A stretch of DNA of 33,200 bases, from the NCBI RefSeq assembly GCF_030652775.1, contig NZ_JAUSPS010000017.1:1-33200 (forward strand), written 5' to 3'. Positions 18,659 through 26,337 of the stretch are shown here, one piece after another. Numbering within the stretch: position 1 is the stretch's first letter; every line of letters begins with the position of its first letter. The notes under the pieces were generated by a model, which saw only the letters and a list, made by a program, of their open reading frames with translations, ran no database searches and was not told the origin of the DNA. The DNA comes from Acetobacterium sp. (GTDB taxonomy: Bacteria; Bacillota; Clostridia; Eubacteriales; Eubacteriaceae). Both the position numbers and the translations under genes were made by a program.

Positions 18659-19394
18659 CATACTTTAATTTAATTTTATCGCCACGAAAAATTACCTTTG
18701 AATACTCAAAAGGCTTATCATCCTTATCGTAAAGGATATCCTCTAAAACAAGCAGGGGGTATCCTTGCGGAACTTTTAATAGTTTGCTCTCTTTTTCCGA
18801 GGCCGTAACCGACTCAAAAGTTTCCATTACCCGGCTGGGTTTCAAATTATACTCGCGCTCTAACAGAACACAAAGCTGTTCTTCCTCAAGCGCACGATCA
18901 CTTAGATTCTTACACAGATCATAAGGAATTCGGGAATAATGAAGGCTGATGGGTTCACCTTTGAGAAAACGCAATCGCTCAATTTCCAGTATTGGTGCTC
19001 CTTGTGGACATTGCAGACGCTTTGCGACAGAAAATGAAGCTTCCTTTTCGGTAACATTTAAAAGTTCCGTGGTAATTTCATACCCCATTCTCTCCAACTG
19101 TTCTCGGAAGCCCATATATGCCAGAGATTCCGTCATTATCTTGGGTTCTGCCACAAAGGTACCCTTACCAGGGACTCGATAGAGAACGCCATCCTGCACC
19201 AGTTGAGAGCACGCCGAACGGATTGTCATGCGACTGACACCATAAATACGGTTCATTTCACTCTCCGAAGGTATCGCTGTATTCGGCTTCCAAATGCCTT
19301 CTTCGATGTTATTGCGGATTAACTCTTCCAATTGTATGTACAATGGTTTCGGGTTTTCTCGCTTAATTTTGTACATATCAATACTTCCTTCCAT
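18645..19394 (-). CDS. GntR/HutC-family transcription regulator with UTRA domain
   Basis: A 249-residue one-component regulator. The N-terminal winged helix-turn-helix has the GntR pattern (PLYIQLEELIRNNIEEG, then IPSESEMNRIYGVSRMTIRSACSQL and VPGKGTFVAEP). A C-terminal UTRA ligand domain follows (FREQLERMGYEITTELL ... RLRFLKGEPISLHYSRIP). UTRA domains commonly bind sugars, sugar phosphates or other small metabolites. An in-frame ATG at 19376 is an alternative start; AAGGAG stands close to the first. It lies last in the right-hand operon after a 153-base gap with an inverted repeat, so it may be separately controlled. It is the natural candidate to regulate the aldolase-aco-glp2 genes. The ligand is unknown. 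Confidence 0.9.
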   Translation of the reverse strand: MEGSIDMYKIKRENPKPLYIQLEELIRNNIEEGIWKPNTAIPSESEMNRIYGVSRMTIRSACSQLVQDGVLYRVPGKGTFVAEPKIMTESLAYMGFREQLERMGYEITTELLNVTEKEASFSVAKRLQCPQGAPILEIERLRFLKGEPISLHYSRIPYDLCKNLSDRALEEEQLCVLLEREYNLKPSRVMETFESVTASEKESKLLKVPQGYPLLVLEDILYDKDDKPFEYSKVIFRGDKIKLKYEYRN

Positions 19395-19416
19395 AAAACT
19401 CCTTCGTGCCGCTTAT

Positions 19417-19476
19417 TTAGCAAATACTCTTTTATTTTATCATAAACCCTATCGAATTAAAAGAGTAATCCGCTAA
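19417..19476 (-). repeat. Interrupted inverted repeat upstream of gntR
   Basis: TTAGC (19417-19421) and ACTCTTTTA (19426-19434) are mirrored by TAAAAGAGT (19458-19466) and GCTAA (19472-19476). The two arms are separated by 23 bases. Its place, 23-82 bases before gntR, suits an autoregulatory operator pair or a leader hairpin. The rest of the 153-base gap shows only a short GGCAA/TTGCC hairpin near 19520. Confidence 0.5.
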
Positions 19477-19547
19477 AATTGATCTCTACCTGTTTATTTT
19501 AATTTGGCAAATTGGGTATCATTGCCATTTTTATTTTAAGAAACCGA

Positions 19548-20489
19548 CTAAAGATTTCTTAAAAGCTCGTTGCTGTTAAAATATTCCAGGGTAACGCCGC
19601 ATTCGCCAATATTCCTGACATTTTTATCGGTTTTTTTATAGTCCGCATGATAATCTGAACCGCCGGAAATAATTTTCACTCGATCCTGGTAGTCTGCTTT
19701 GATCTTGGCAATGATTTCTGCCTTTGTGTAAGGCCCATTATAAGTGGTTTTATCATAGGTATAGCAGGCCTCAATACCATCGAGACCCAGATCAATCAAT
19801 TTATCAATATAATCCGCTCTGGTCATTGCCCCCTCATTGGTCGTAACGGTTTCATCAATGAGATAAGGATGAGCCAAAATGGCAATACCACCGCTTTCAT
19901 GGGCTATGTTAATGATGTCAACGGGGTCTGGTTTTTCTCGTTTGACACTGCAATCAGGGTTATTTCTGATCAATAATTTTGCTTCACTCCAGGTTTTTGT
20001 ATAACCTTTTTCTGCCATCAGGTTGAAAATTATTTTTTTCTGGACATCCTCGGCTTTTCTCGGAATGTCGTCATAATTCAACACTTCATCCCATGTTATA
20101 TCATACCCATTATCGGCCAGAATATCTAAAAGCTTTTGATATGAAAATATCTTACTTTTAACAATTTTCTGATACATTTCGATTATTTTAGGATTGGAAT
20201 AATCGCACCCTAGCACAACAATGTGGACATCTTCTACCTGTGTTTCACAGGAAAATTCAATTCCCGGTATCAGTTTCATCCCTTTTTTCCTGGCATAAAG
20301 AACGGGATCCACCATCACCCCATTTACTTCGATTTGATCAGGCGGCAGAACATCATGATCAGTAAATACGATCACTTTCATTCCTAAAGTGGCCGCATTG
20401 GAAATAAATTCCTGCGGTGTGTCCCCCCCATCGGATCGGGTAGTATGACTATGTAAATCAACAATGTAATTTGGTTGTGTTGTCATCAT
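19548..20489 (-). CDS. PHP-domain metal-dependent phosphoesterase
   Basis: A stand-alone PHP-family hydrolase of 313 residues, in the same broad group as YciV/RNase AM and histidinol-phosphatase-like enzymes. Metal ligands visible in order are Asp11, His13 and His15 (VDLHSHTTRSDGG), Asp44-His45 (FTDHD), Glu78 (PGIEFS), His89, His207 (ILAHPY), and Asp279 with His281 (GGSDYHAD), so the site is complete. It starts 9 bases after the aldolase stop with GAGAGGT as ribosome site; a second ATG follows at once. In this operon it could dephosphorylate a sugar or polyol phosphate. A nucleotide or RNA substrate cannot be ruled out. Confidence 0.85.
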   Translation of the reverse strand: MMTTQPNYIVDLHSHTTRSDGGDTPQEFISNAATLGMKVIVFTDHDVLPPDQIEVNGVMVDPVLYARKKGMKLIPGIEFSCETQVEDVHIVVLGCDYSNPKIIEMYQKIVKSKIFSYQKLLDILADNGYDITWDEVLNYDDIPRKAEDVQKKIIFNLMAEKGYTKTWSEAKLLIRNNPDCSVKREKPDPVDIINIAHESGGIAILAHPYLIDETVTTNEGAMTRADYIDKLIDLGLDGIEACYTYDKTTYNGPYTKAEIIAKIKADYQDRVKIISGGSDYHADYKKTDKNVRNIGECGVTLEYFNSNELLRNL

Positions 20490-20498
20490 GTTACCTCT

Positions 20499-21347
20499 CT
20501 AATCGATCCGACTAAAAAAGCGGATGTGTTCGGTCACAACTTTTTTAACTTCTTGTTTGGTGAAGGCATCCAATTTCAGCGGATCATTTTGGGCTGGATT
20601 TTCTTTACTGAAAGCAGCCATTCCCTGACAATAGGCAATTTTTATCGCTGTTGAAATATTCACCTTTGATGCACCCAGGCCGATCAGCCGATGAAACATT
20701 TCGTCACTCAGTCCCGTTCCACCATGGAGAACCAACGGACAAAGTGAAAACGCATTGATTTCTTCAAAAAGATCATAATCGATTTTAATTTCGCCTTTAT
20801 AGACTCCGTGTGCTGTTCCGATAGCCGGCGCAAACGCAGCAACTCCGGTTTCTTTCAAATAGGTGCGACAGTCTGCTGGTTTAGCATGAGCATGATCACC
20901 TTCTTTTACGACAATGTCATCTTCAACGCCGACAATGGCACCTAATTCGCCTTCAACCGTCACATTCTTTAGCTTGGCATAGGCCACGATTGCCATTGTA
21001 TTTTTGATATTGTCCGCCAGTGGCAACTGCGAACCATCATACATCACTGAAGACCAGCCGCCATCAATACATGCTTTTGTAAATTCAACATCGGTGGAAT
21101 GATCAAGATGAATCGCAACCTTTACCTGAGCGTTTTCAGCGATCGGTTTTAAAAAACTCATCATTTCATGAATGCCAAAAGCTTTTACCGTTTTAACCGA
21201 GGTCTGAATGATAATATTTTGATTCAGTTCCTCGGCCGCTTCAACTGCCGCCTTTGCGGTCAGATAATTCACGATGTTAAAGGCACCAACTGCATAATGG
21301 TTTTTTCGAGCATGCTGAAGAATCGCTTCCATGTTGACATAACTCAT
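20499..21347 (-). CDS. Class II ketose-bisphosphate aldolase, copy 1
   Basis: A zinc-dependent aldolase of 282 residues, the size class of GatY/KbaY and short fructose-bisphosphate aldolases. It would cleave a ketose (bis)phosphate to DHAP and an aldehyde, or run in reverse. Catalytic Asp82 and zinc ligands His83 (HLDHS), His180 (GTAHGVYKG) and His208 (VLHGGTGL) fall at the family's usual numbers; VEGELG and NISTAIK are present. The GTG at 21356 lies in the ribosome site, so I start at ATG 21347 after GAGGTGAT. About 83% of residues match copy 2 at the right edge. Sequence alone does not separate fructose, tagatose or other substrates. A 12-bp inverted repeat stands just upstream. Confidence 0.9.
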   Translation of the reverse strand: MSYVNMEAILQHARKNHYAVGAFNIVNYLTAKAAVEAAEELNQNIIIQTSVKTVKAFGIHEMMSFLKPIAENAQVKVAIHLDHSTDVEFTKACIDGGWSSVMYDGSQLPLADNIKNTMAIVAYAKLKNVTVEGELGAIVGVEDDIVVKEGDHAHAKPADCRTYLKETGVAAFAPAIGTAHGVYKGEIKIDYDLFEEINAFSLCPLVLHGGTGLSDEMFHRLIGLGASKVNISTAIKIAYCQGMAAFSKENPAQNDPLKLDAFTKQEVKKVVTEHIRFFSRID

Positions 21348-21370
21348 GGTTATCACCTCATTTCTATTTC

Positions 21371-21398
21371 AACCCATCATACATGCGTATGATGGGTT
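21371..21398. promoter_or_regulatory. Perfect 12-bp inverted repeat upstream of aldolase copy 1 (operator candidate)
   Basis: AACCCATCATAC, four bases, GTATGATGGGTT. No T-run follows on either strand, so it is not an intrinsic terminator. The half GTATGATG (reading on the minus strand) also occurs at the right window edge before aldolase copy 2. It is a good candidate for the GntR operator, or for an mRNA hairpin between the DUF1667 gene and the aldolase. Confidence 0.65.
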
Positions 21399-21453
21399 AT
21401 GTTTACTGTTCATTTATTATACCATGATTTCGCATCATTTTAATCACAAAAAT

Positions 21454-21828
21454 CTATCTCATACCTGCATTTTTTATGTTACGGGTACAGACCAGATCGA
21501 CTCCGGTTCCGGCAATGTTTGATACGACAACATCTCCGACTCTGACGGGTGATTCAATTTCCAATTCACTGATCACATTCATCACTTCAAATATTTTTTC
21601 CTTATTAACCGGTTCTTTTGTTTTAACCGGCACAAAAGGTAAATCACCTGATTTTAATTTTACGGTGGTTGTTATCGTTCTCTTGGGCTCGGTGAATTCC
21701 GTTTGCGCATATTTCAATCCTATTTTACAACTGTAGTCACTGATTTCATTTATGGTTTTTTCAGTATGCTCAACTTTCAGACTACACCCTTTCGGACATC
21801 CGATGCATATAAATTTCTTTATGGCCAT
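21454..21828 (-). CDS. DUF1667 cysteine-rich small subunit, second set
   Basis: A 124-residue counterpart of the protein at 14170-14532. It keeps CIGCPKGCSL near the N-terminus and SCKIGLKYA, the four cysteines proposed to bind an iron-sulfur cluster, and the same C-terminal half (IFEVMNVISELEIESPVRVGDVVVS). The ribosome site GGAGGTG is strong. It follows glpB2 by 17 bases and precedes the aldolase by about 100. It probably works with GlpA2/GlpB2 as a soluble dehydrogenase complex. The role of the family in electron transfer is inferred from its constant company. Confidence 0.83.
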   Translation of the reverse strand: MAIKKFICIGCPKGCSLKVEHTEKTINEISDYSCKIGLKYAQTEFTEPKRTITTTVKLKSGDLPFVPVKTKEPVNKEKIFEVMNVISELEIESPVRVGDVVVSNIAGTGVDLVCTRNIKNAGMR

Positions 21829-21845
21829 GATTTTACACCTCCATC

Positions 21846-23123
21846 TTATTGCGCTTGTTCCTTGGAAATCGATATATCAATTGATGAAGTATCCTTAGTC
21901 ACAAACTCTCTTGGTAAATTAAATGTTACCATGGTACCAGGCTCGACGATTGTCTTTTTAAGATTCAGTAACGTTTTATTAAAATTATCTTTGACAATTA
22001 ATCGGACATCCTCATCTGGATTCCTCACTCTGAGAAAAAACTTAATCGTCTGTTCCTGGTTGTTTAATGCATCAATGTGCTGGGGAACGACATACCCAAT
22101 ATTTTTATCATGAGTGATAATGACATCCTTTTCTTCTTCATTCGTCTTGTTGTTAATAAAAGCGGCTGCTGCTTTTCCGGCAATTTCAGCTTCCTGAGTA
22201 ACATTGTCAACTAAATCGTGAACGTGCAGAACATTTCCACAGGCAAATACCCATGGGATATTGGTAATCCGTTTTTCGTTCACCACCGGTCCCCGTGTCA
22301 CCTTATCCATTTCACATCCCAGATTATTGGATAATTCATTTTCTGGAATCAAGCCAACCGATAGCAGCAAGGTATCGCAGCTCACATAGTGTTCGGTGCC
22401 TTCGATCGGTTTGAAGCTTTTATCAACTTCGGCAATTGTAACACCTTCCAGTCTTTCATTTCCATGCACTTCAGTAATCGAATGGCTCAATAACAGGGGA
22501 ATGCCAAAATCATCAAGACATTGCACTTTGTTTCTTATGAGTCCTGTTGAATAGGGCATTAATTCGATGACCCCTTTCACATTGACACCTTCAAGCGTTA
22601 ATCGTCTTGCCATAATGAGACCAATATCTCCAGAGCCCAGGATGACTACCTCTTTACCCGGAAGATAACCTTCCAGATTAACATAACTCTGGGCAGTGCC
22701 AGCTGTCATAATCCCGGCCGGACGGCTACCAGGTATGGTGATTGCACCACGTGTCCTTTCGCGGCATCCCATTGCCAGAATCAATGCCTTCGTATCGATC
22801 TGAAACATCCCATCCTCACGATTAACAGCAATCACTTTTTTATCTGCCATTATTTCCATTACCATGGTACCCAGTTTTACATCAATGTCAGAATTTTCCA
22901 GTTCTTCAATAAAGCGACTGGCATATTCAGGTCCCGTCAATTCTTCTTTAAAATATTGCAGGCCAAAGCCGTTATGAATACATTGATTTAAAATGCCGCC
23001 CAGATAGGGTGCTCTTTCGCAAATCAGGATTTTTGAAACACCATCTCGTTTCGCTTCCAATGCTGCGGCAAGCCCTGCCGGTCCGCCGCCAATAATGACT
23101 AAATCATACTCTAATTTTTTCAT
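21846..23123 (-). CDS. FAD/NAD(P)-dependent oxidoreductase, second GlpB-like subunit
   Basis: A 425-residue paralogue of the protein at 12905-14170 with the same layout: FAD motif LVIIGGGPAGLAAALEA, GGILNQCIHNGFG, central VVILGSGDIGLIMARRL, and FACGNVLHVHDLVD. The C-terminal extension is a little different (NKTNEEEKDVIITHDKN), and the last 70 residues diverge most. It overlaps the end of glpA2 by 20 bases, with AAGGAGA as ribosome site. It is expected to accept electrons from GlpA2 and pass them on in the cytosol; the final acceptor is not evident. No membrane segment is seen. Confidence 0.85.
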   Translation of the reverse strand: MKKLEYDLVIIGGGPAGLAAALEAKRDGVSKILICERAPYLGGILNQCIHNGFGLQYFKEELTGPEYASRFIEELENSDIDVKLGTMVMEIMADKKVIAVNREDGMFQIDTKALILAMGCRERTRGAITIPGSRPAGIMTAGTAQSYVNLEGYLPGKEVVILGSGDIGLIMARRLTLEGVNVKGVIELMPYSTGLIRNKVQCLDDFGIPLLLSHSITEVHGNERLEGVTIAEVDKSFKPIEGTEHYVSCDTLLLSVGLIPENELSNNLGCEMDKVTRGPVVNEKRITNIPWVFACGNVLHVHDLVDNVTQEAEIAGKAAAAFINNKTNEEEKDVIITHDKNIGYVVPQHIDALNNQEQTIKFFLRVRNPDEDVRLIVKDNFNKTLLNLKKTIVEPGTMVTFNLPREFVTKDTSSIDISISKEQAQ

Positions 23124-24603
23124 AATTTCTATCTCCTTCTTCTAAAGATAGTTCTTTATTCTTAGAAGTCAGAACAAAGGATGCATTGCCTTTTTGTGTC
23201 ACTTCAAGCGGAGAAATTCCCAGCTCTTTACTTAGTATGCCAAGCACCTTCGGTCCGCAAAAACCACCCTGGCATCGTCCCATACCAGCTCTGACCCGAC
23301 GTTTTATGGCATCCATATTTGTCGCCGGAATGGGTCGGTGTATTGCATCCATAATTTCACCCTTGCTGATCGACTCGCAGCGACAGATAATTTCGCCATA
23401 ATCAGGGTTCTCTTCAATTAAGGCGGTTCTTTCTTCATATGACAAATCCGAAAGCAGCACTGGTGCCTGTCTGCCTTTTTCATAGTTCGCTTTTGGTGAA
23501 AAATCCAAATCCATATTCTCCGCTCTCACCAGGCCTTCAATCATCGCTGCGATAGCTGGTGCCGAAGTTAAACCCGGCGACTGGATACCAGCGGCGTTAA
23601 TAAAACCTTTGACCGTTTTCGCAGATTCGATGATAAAGTCTTCATTGGTGCTTGATGCTCTCAGCCCGGTGAAGGTCGTGATTACATCACCCATTCTGGG
23701 AAGCTCAGGAAATAAGTTTGAAATGGTACTTGTGTAGATCTGATCCAAAGATTGTGCAGTTGTTCTCAAATCAGTTTTATCTTCAACTGCCTCAGCATTT
23801 GATCCTGCTAATATATTGCCATCAATGGTTGGCACGACGATCATCCCTTTCGATACCTTCGTCAGTGCTGAATAAATCGTATAGGTTAAAATATCACGCC
23901 ATTTCTTGTCATACAAAAAATACTGCCCTTTTCTCGGTTTGATTTCAAAATCGATGTCTTCTACCATCGCAGCGATTTTATCTGCGTATAACCCGGCGGC
24001 ATTAATGATAATTTTTGCGGCGATATCGCCTTTATTTGTTTTAACACCTGTTACAGTTTTATTTTCAATAATAATATCCAGAACTTCTGTGTCCAAAAGA
24101 ACTTTTGCGCCATTAATCACAGCATTCTCTGCCAGCGCCACGGTGTATTCAAAGGGATTTATAATTCCGGTCTCCGGTTCGAATAGACCATATTTTGCAT
24201 CTGGATTTAAGTGGGGCTCCATCTCATGAAGTTCTGTCTGGTTAAGTAGTTTCATCCCCTGAATGCCATTCTTGATTCCATTTTCCATGGTTTTTTTCAT
24301 TTTTTCCAGGTCAGTTTCTTCAAATCCAACGGTTATTGAACCCAGTGGTTTAACCAAATCTACTTTTAAATCCTGACATAATTGCTTAATAACTTTATTT
24401 GCTGCTAATACTAACTGGCCTTTTAATGTGCCACCATCAATATTAAAACCACTATGAATCATTGCTGAGTTTGCTTTACTCGTCCCCATACAGACATCGC
24501 TCGCTTTTTCAACCAGAATAATATCCAGATTATACCGAGCAAGCTGATGAGCAACGGAAGCACCAATTACACCGCCACCAATGATTAAAACATCTGTTTT
24601 CAT
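23104..24603 (-). CDS. GlpA-like FAD dehydrogenase with BFD-like [2Fe-2S] domain, second set
   Basis: A 499-residue paralogue of GlpA1 that would oxidise glycerol-3-phosphate or a related polyol phosphate. I start at the ATG 24603, right after GGAGGTGACACC. The frame runs on to 24651, but that part falls in an intergenic hairpin. The FAD motif is LIIGGGVIGASVAHQLAR. The C-terminal BFD-like domain keeps ICRCE and GRCQGGFC (four Cys), though one extra Cys of GlpA1 (RCRAGM) is Val here. It lies between glpK2 and the GlpB-like gene. Whether it uses sn-glycerol-3-phosphate is not certain, because its kinase partner has an altered substrate pocket. Confidence 0.88.
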   Translation of the reverse strand: MKTDVLIIGGGVIGASVAHQLARYNLDIILVEKASDVCMGTSKANSAMIHSGFNIDGGTLKGQLVLAANKVIKQLCQDLKVDLVKPLGSITVGFEETDLEKMKKTMENGIKNGIQGMKLLNQTELHEMEPHLNPDAKYGLFEPETGIINPFEYTVALAENAVINGAKVLLDTEVLDIIIENKTVTGVKTNKGDIAAKIIINAAGLYADKIAAMVEDIDFEIKPRKGQYFLYDKKWRDILTYTIYSALTKVSKGMIVVPTIDGNILAGSNAEAVEDKTDLRTTAQSLDQIYTSTISNLFPELPRMGDVITTFTGLRASSTNEDFIIESAKTVKGFINAAGIQSPGLTSAPAIAAMIEGLVRAENMDLDFSPKANYEKGRQAPVLLSDLSYEERTALIEENPDYGEIICRCESISKGEIMDAIHRPIPATNMDAIKRRVRAGMGRCQGGFCGPKVLGILSKELGISPLEVTQKGNASFVLTSKNKELSLEEGDRNYEKIRV

Positions 24604-24640
24604 GGTGTCACCTCCATATTCATTTTCGTATTTTTGATTT

Positions 24641-24677
24641 GGGCGGCGCATACATCGGCCACATATATACGCCCCCC
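24641..24677 (-). other. GC-rich hairpin between glpK2 and glpA2
   Basis: GGGCGGCGCATA (24641-24652) pairs with the segment 24666-24677 with two mismatches. It is unusually GC-rich for this AT-rich DNA and has no T-run on the minus strand. It may protect or process the mRNA between the two cistrons, or be a protein site. Confidence 0.5.
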
Positions 24678-24705
24678 GTTATTTAAATTGTATTAGTGCT
24701 ACTGC

Positions 24706-26211
24706 TTAGCGGTCATTTGCCCATTCTAAGTTACAATTGATGGCTCGTTTCCAGCCTTTATATAACTCATTTCGCAGCTCTTCATCCATCTTTGGATTGA
24801 ATACCTGATTAACCGTTCTCTTTTGTACGATTTCATCCTGATCTTTCCAGAATCCCACTGCTAGTCCCGCCAGATAAGCAACACCTGCTGCAGTAGTTTC
24901 AGTGTTGTCCGGTCTTTCAATATCAACATTGACGATATCCGAAGTGAATTGCATCAGTAAATTGTTATTGCAGGCACCGCCATCAACCTTGAGAATAGAT
25001 AGTCTTTCGCCCAAATCTTCTGAGAATGCATCGAACATATCGCGCGTCTGGTATCCTAATGACTCTAGAACGGCTCTGATAATGTTGTTTTTGGTTGTCC
25101 CGCGTTCGATACCAACAATGGCAGCTCGGGCATAAGAGTTCCAGTAAGGTGCACATAACCCGGTAAATGCCGGAACAAAATATACGCCGCAATTGCTGGT
25201 TTTTTTCGTTTTTAAGGCAAAGTATTCCGAGTCCGGTGATTCATCAAGCATATCCATTTCATCACGTAACCATTGAATAGCTGAACCGGCTGAAAAAGCA
25301 ACCGCTTCTAATAAATATTCAACCTTGCCATTAATTCCCCAACCAATCGTTGTTGTTAGCCCGTTGTTTGACAAGAATGGCTTATCCCCAATATTTACAG
25401 TCATAACACCGGCCGTACCATAAGTGAATTTTGCCATACCTTTTTTAAAACAACATTGACCAAATGTTGCTGCCTGTTGATCGCCAGCATCACCGGTTAT
25501 CGGAATTTCCCGTTTGAATATCTTTGCTGTCACGCCAAAATGTCCGCTGCTTTCCTGAACTTTTGGCAACATGCTTGCTGGTACGTTAAAGACCTTTAAC
25601 AACTCTTCGTCCCATTTCAAGTCATGAATGTTATACATCAGTGTCCGGGATGCATTACTGTAGTCAGTGGCATGGGTTTTTCCGCCGGTAAGTTTCCACA
25701 TGATCCAGGTGTCAACGTTTCCAAAAAGAAGATCACCTTTTTCTGCTCTTTCTCTTGCGCCTTCGACGTTATCGAGTATCCATTTAACTTTTGTGGCAGA
25801 GAAATACGAATCAATCATTAATCCTGTTTTATTTCTAACTTTTGCTTCTATTCCCGGATCTTCTGCTTTTAGTTGATCACAGTATTCTGCGGTTCTTCGG
25901 TCCTGCCATACAATTGCATTGTATACAGGTTCGCCCGTATTCTTGTCCCAGACAATTGATGTTTCGCGTTGATTGGTGATTCCAATTGCCACGATCTCAT
26001 CTTCTTTGATGTTCGATTTTGCCATTGCTTTTTCAATGACTTCACCCGTTACCGCCCACATTTCCATGGGGTCTTGTTCAACCCAACCTGAATCTGGATA
26101 AAATTGTGCAAATTCTTTTGCATACACACTGACGATGTCCCCATCATGATTAAAGAAAATTGCTCGAATACTGGTAGTCCCTTGGTCAATACTTAAAATA
26201 TACTCCTTCAT
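24706..26211 (-). CDS. Glycerol-kinase-like FGGY kinase with altered substrate pocket
   Basis: A 501-residue paralogue of GlpK1. It keeps the ATP motif DQGTTSIRA, Arg82-Glu83 (ITNQRET), Trp102 (IVWQDRRT), Tyr136 (IDSYFSATK) and the catalytic base Asp244 (AGDQQAATFGQ). It departs at the segment that in glycerol kinases reads YGTGCF: here it is YGTAGV, putting Val269 where the glycerol-contacting Phe (Phe270 of E. coli GlpK, Phe266 of GlpK1) should be. The next segment also changes (LLEAVAFSAGSA for [12 protein letters not shown]). It may phosphorylate glycerol weakly, or a larger or differently shaped polyol. The ribosome site is AAGGCGG. It follows lplA after a 126-base gap holding a weak hairpin. 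Confidence 0.88.
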   Translation of the reverse strand: MKEYILSIDQGTTSIRAIFFNHDGDIVSVYAKEFAQFYPDSGWVEQDPMEMWAVTGEVIEKAMAKSNIKEDEIVAIGITNQRETSIVWDKNTGEPVYNAIVWQDRRTAEYCDQLKAEDPGIEAKVRNKTGLMIDSYFSATKVKWILDNVEGARERAEKGDLLFGNVDTWIMWKLTGGKTHATDYSNASRTLMYNIHDLKWDEELLKVFNVPASMLPKVQESSGHFGVTAKIFKREIPITGDAGDQQAATFGQCCFKKGMAKFTYGTAGVMTVNIGDKPFLSNNGLTTTIGWGINGKVEYLLEAVAFSAGSAIQWLRDEMDMLDESPDSEYFALKTKKTSNCGVYFVPAFTGLCAPYWNSYARAAIVGIERGTTKNNIIRAVLESLGYQTRDMFDAFSEDLGERLSILKVDGGACNNNLLMQFTSDIVNVDIERPDNTETTAAGVAYLAGLAVGFWKDQDEIVQKRTVNQVFNPKMDEELRNELYKGWKRAINCNLEWANDR

Positions 26212-26237
26212 CCGTTTGTACCGCCTTTTCTTTTATT

Positions 26238-26261
26238 AAAAATGCATTGGTTCGCATTTTT
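26238..26261 (-). other. Weak hairpin in the lplA-glpK2 gap
   Basis: AAAAATGC (26238-26245) and GCATTTTT (26254-26261) form an 8-bp stem. On the minus strand it could be a weak terminator or attenuator just before the glpK2 ribosome site; the T-run is part of the stem. It lacks the GlpP box found in cluster 1. Confidence 0.4.
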
Positions 26262-26337
26262 TTTAATTTTAATTACTTGTTAAACGTTTTCTTTTGTATG
26301 TAAACTTAGTTCAACCTTTTGTATCGATAGTAATATA

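Noticed and set aside
12629..23401. The similar GlpA/GlpB sets as a recent tandem duplication or inverted-repeat artefact
   Set aside because: The paralogues differ clearly in protein sequence and in codons, have different leaders and neighbours, and so are old paralogues.
24604..24651. A 16-residue extension of GlpA2
   Set aside because: The ATG at 24603 has a perfect ribosome site and starts the FAD motif; the upstream part overlaps the intergenic hairpin.
24706..26211. Calling GlpK2 simply a second glycerol kinase
   Set aside because: The changed Phe position, different leader and different operon make plain glycerol use uncertain, so only the family was named.
26282..26300. A CcpA cre-like site (AAACGTTT core) before glpK2
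   Set aside because: Three mismatches to the cre consensus in AT-rich DNA and no clear promoter to relate it to.
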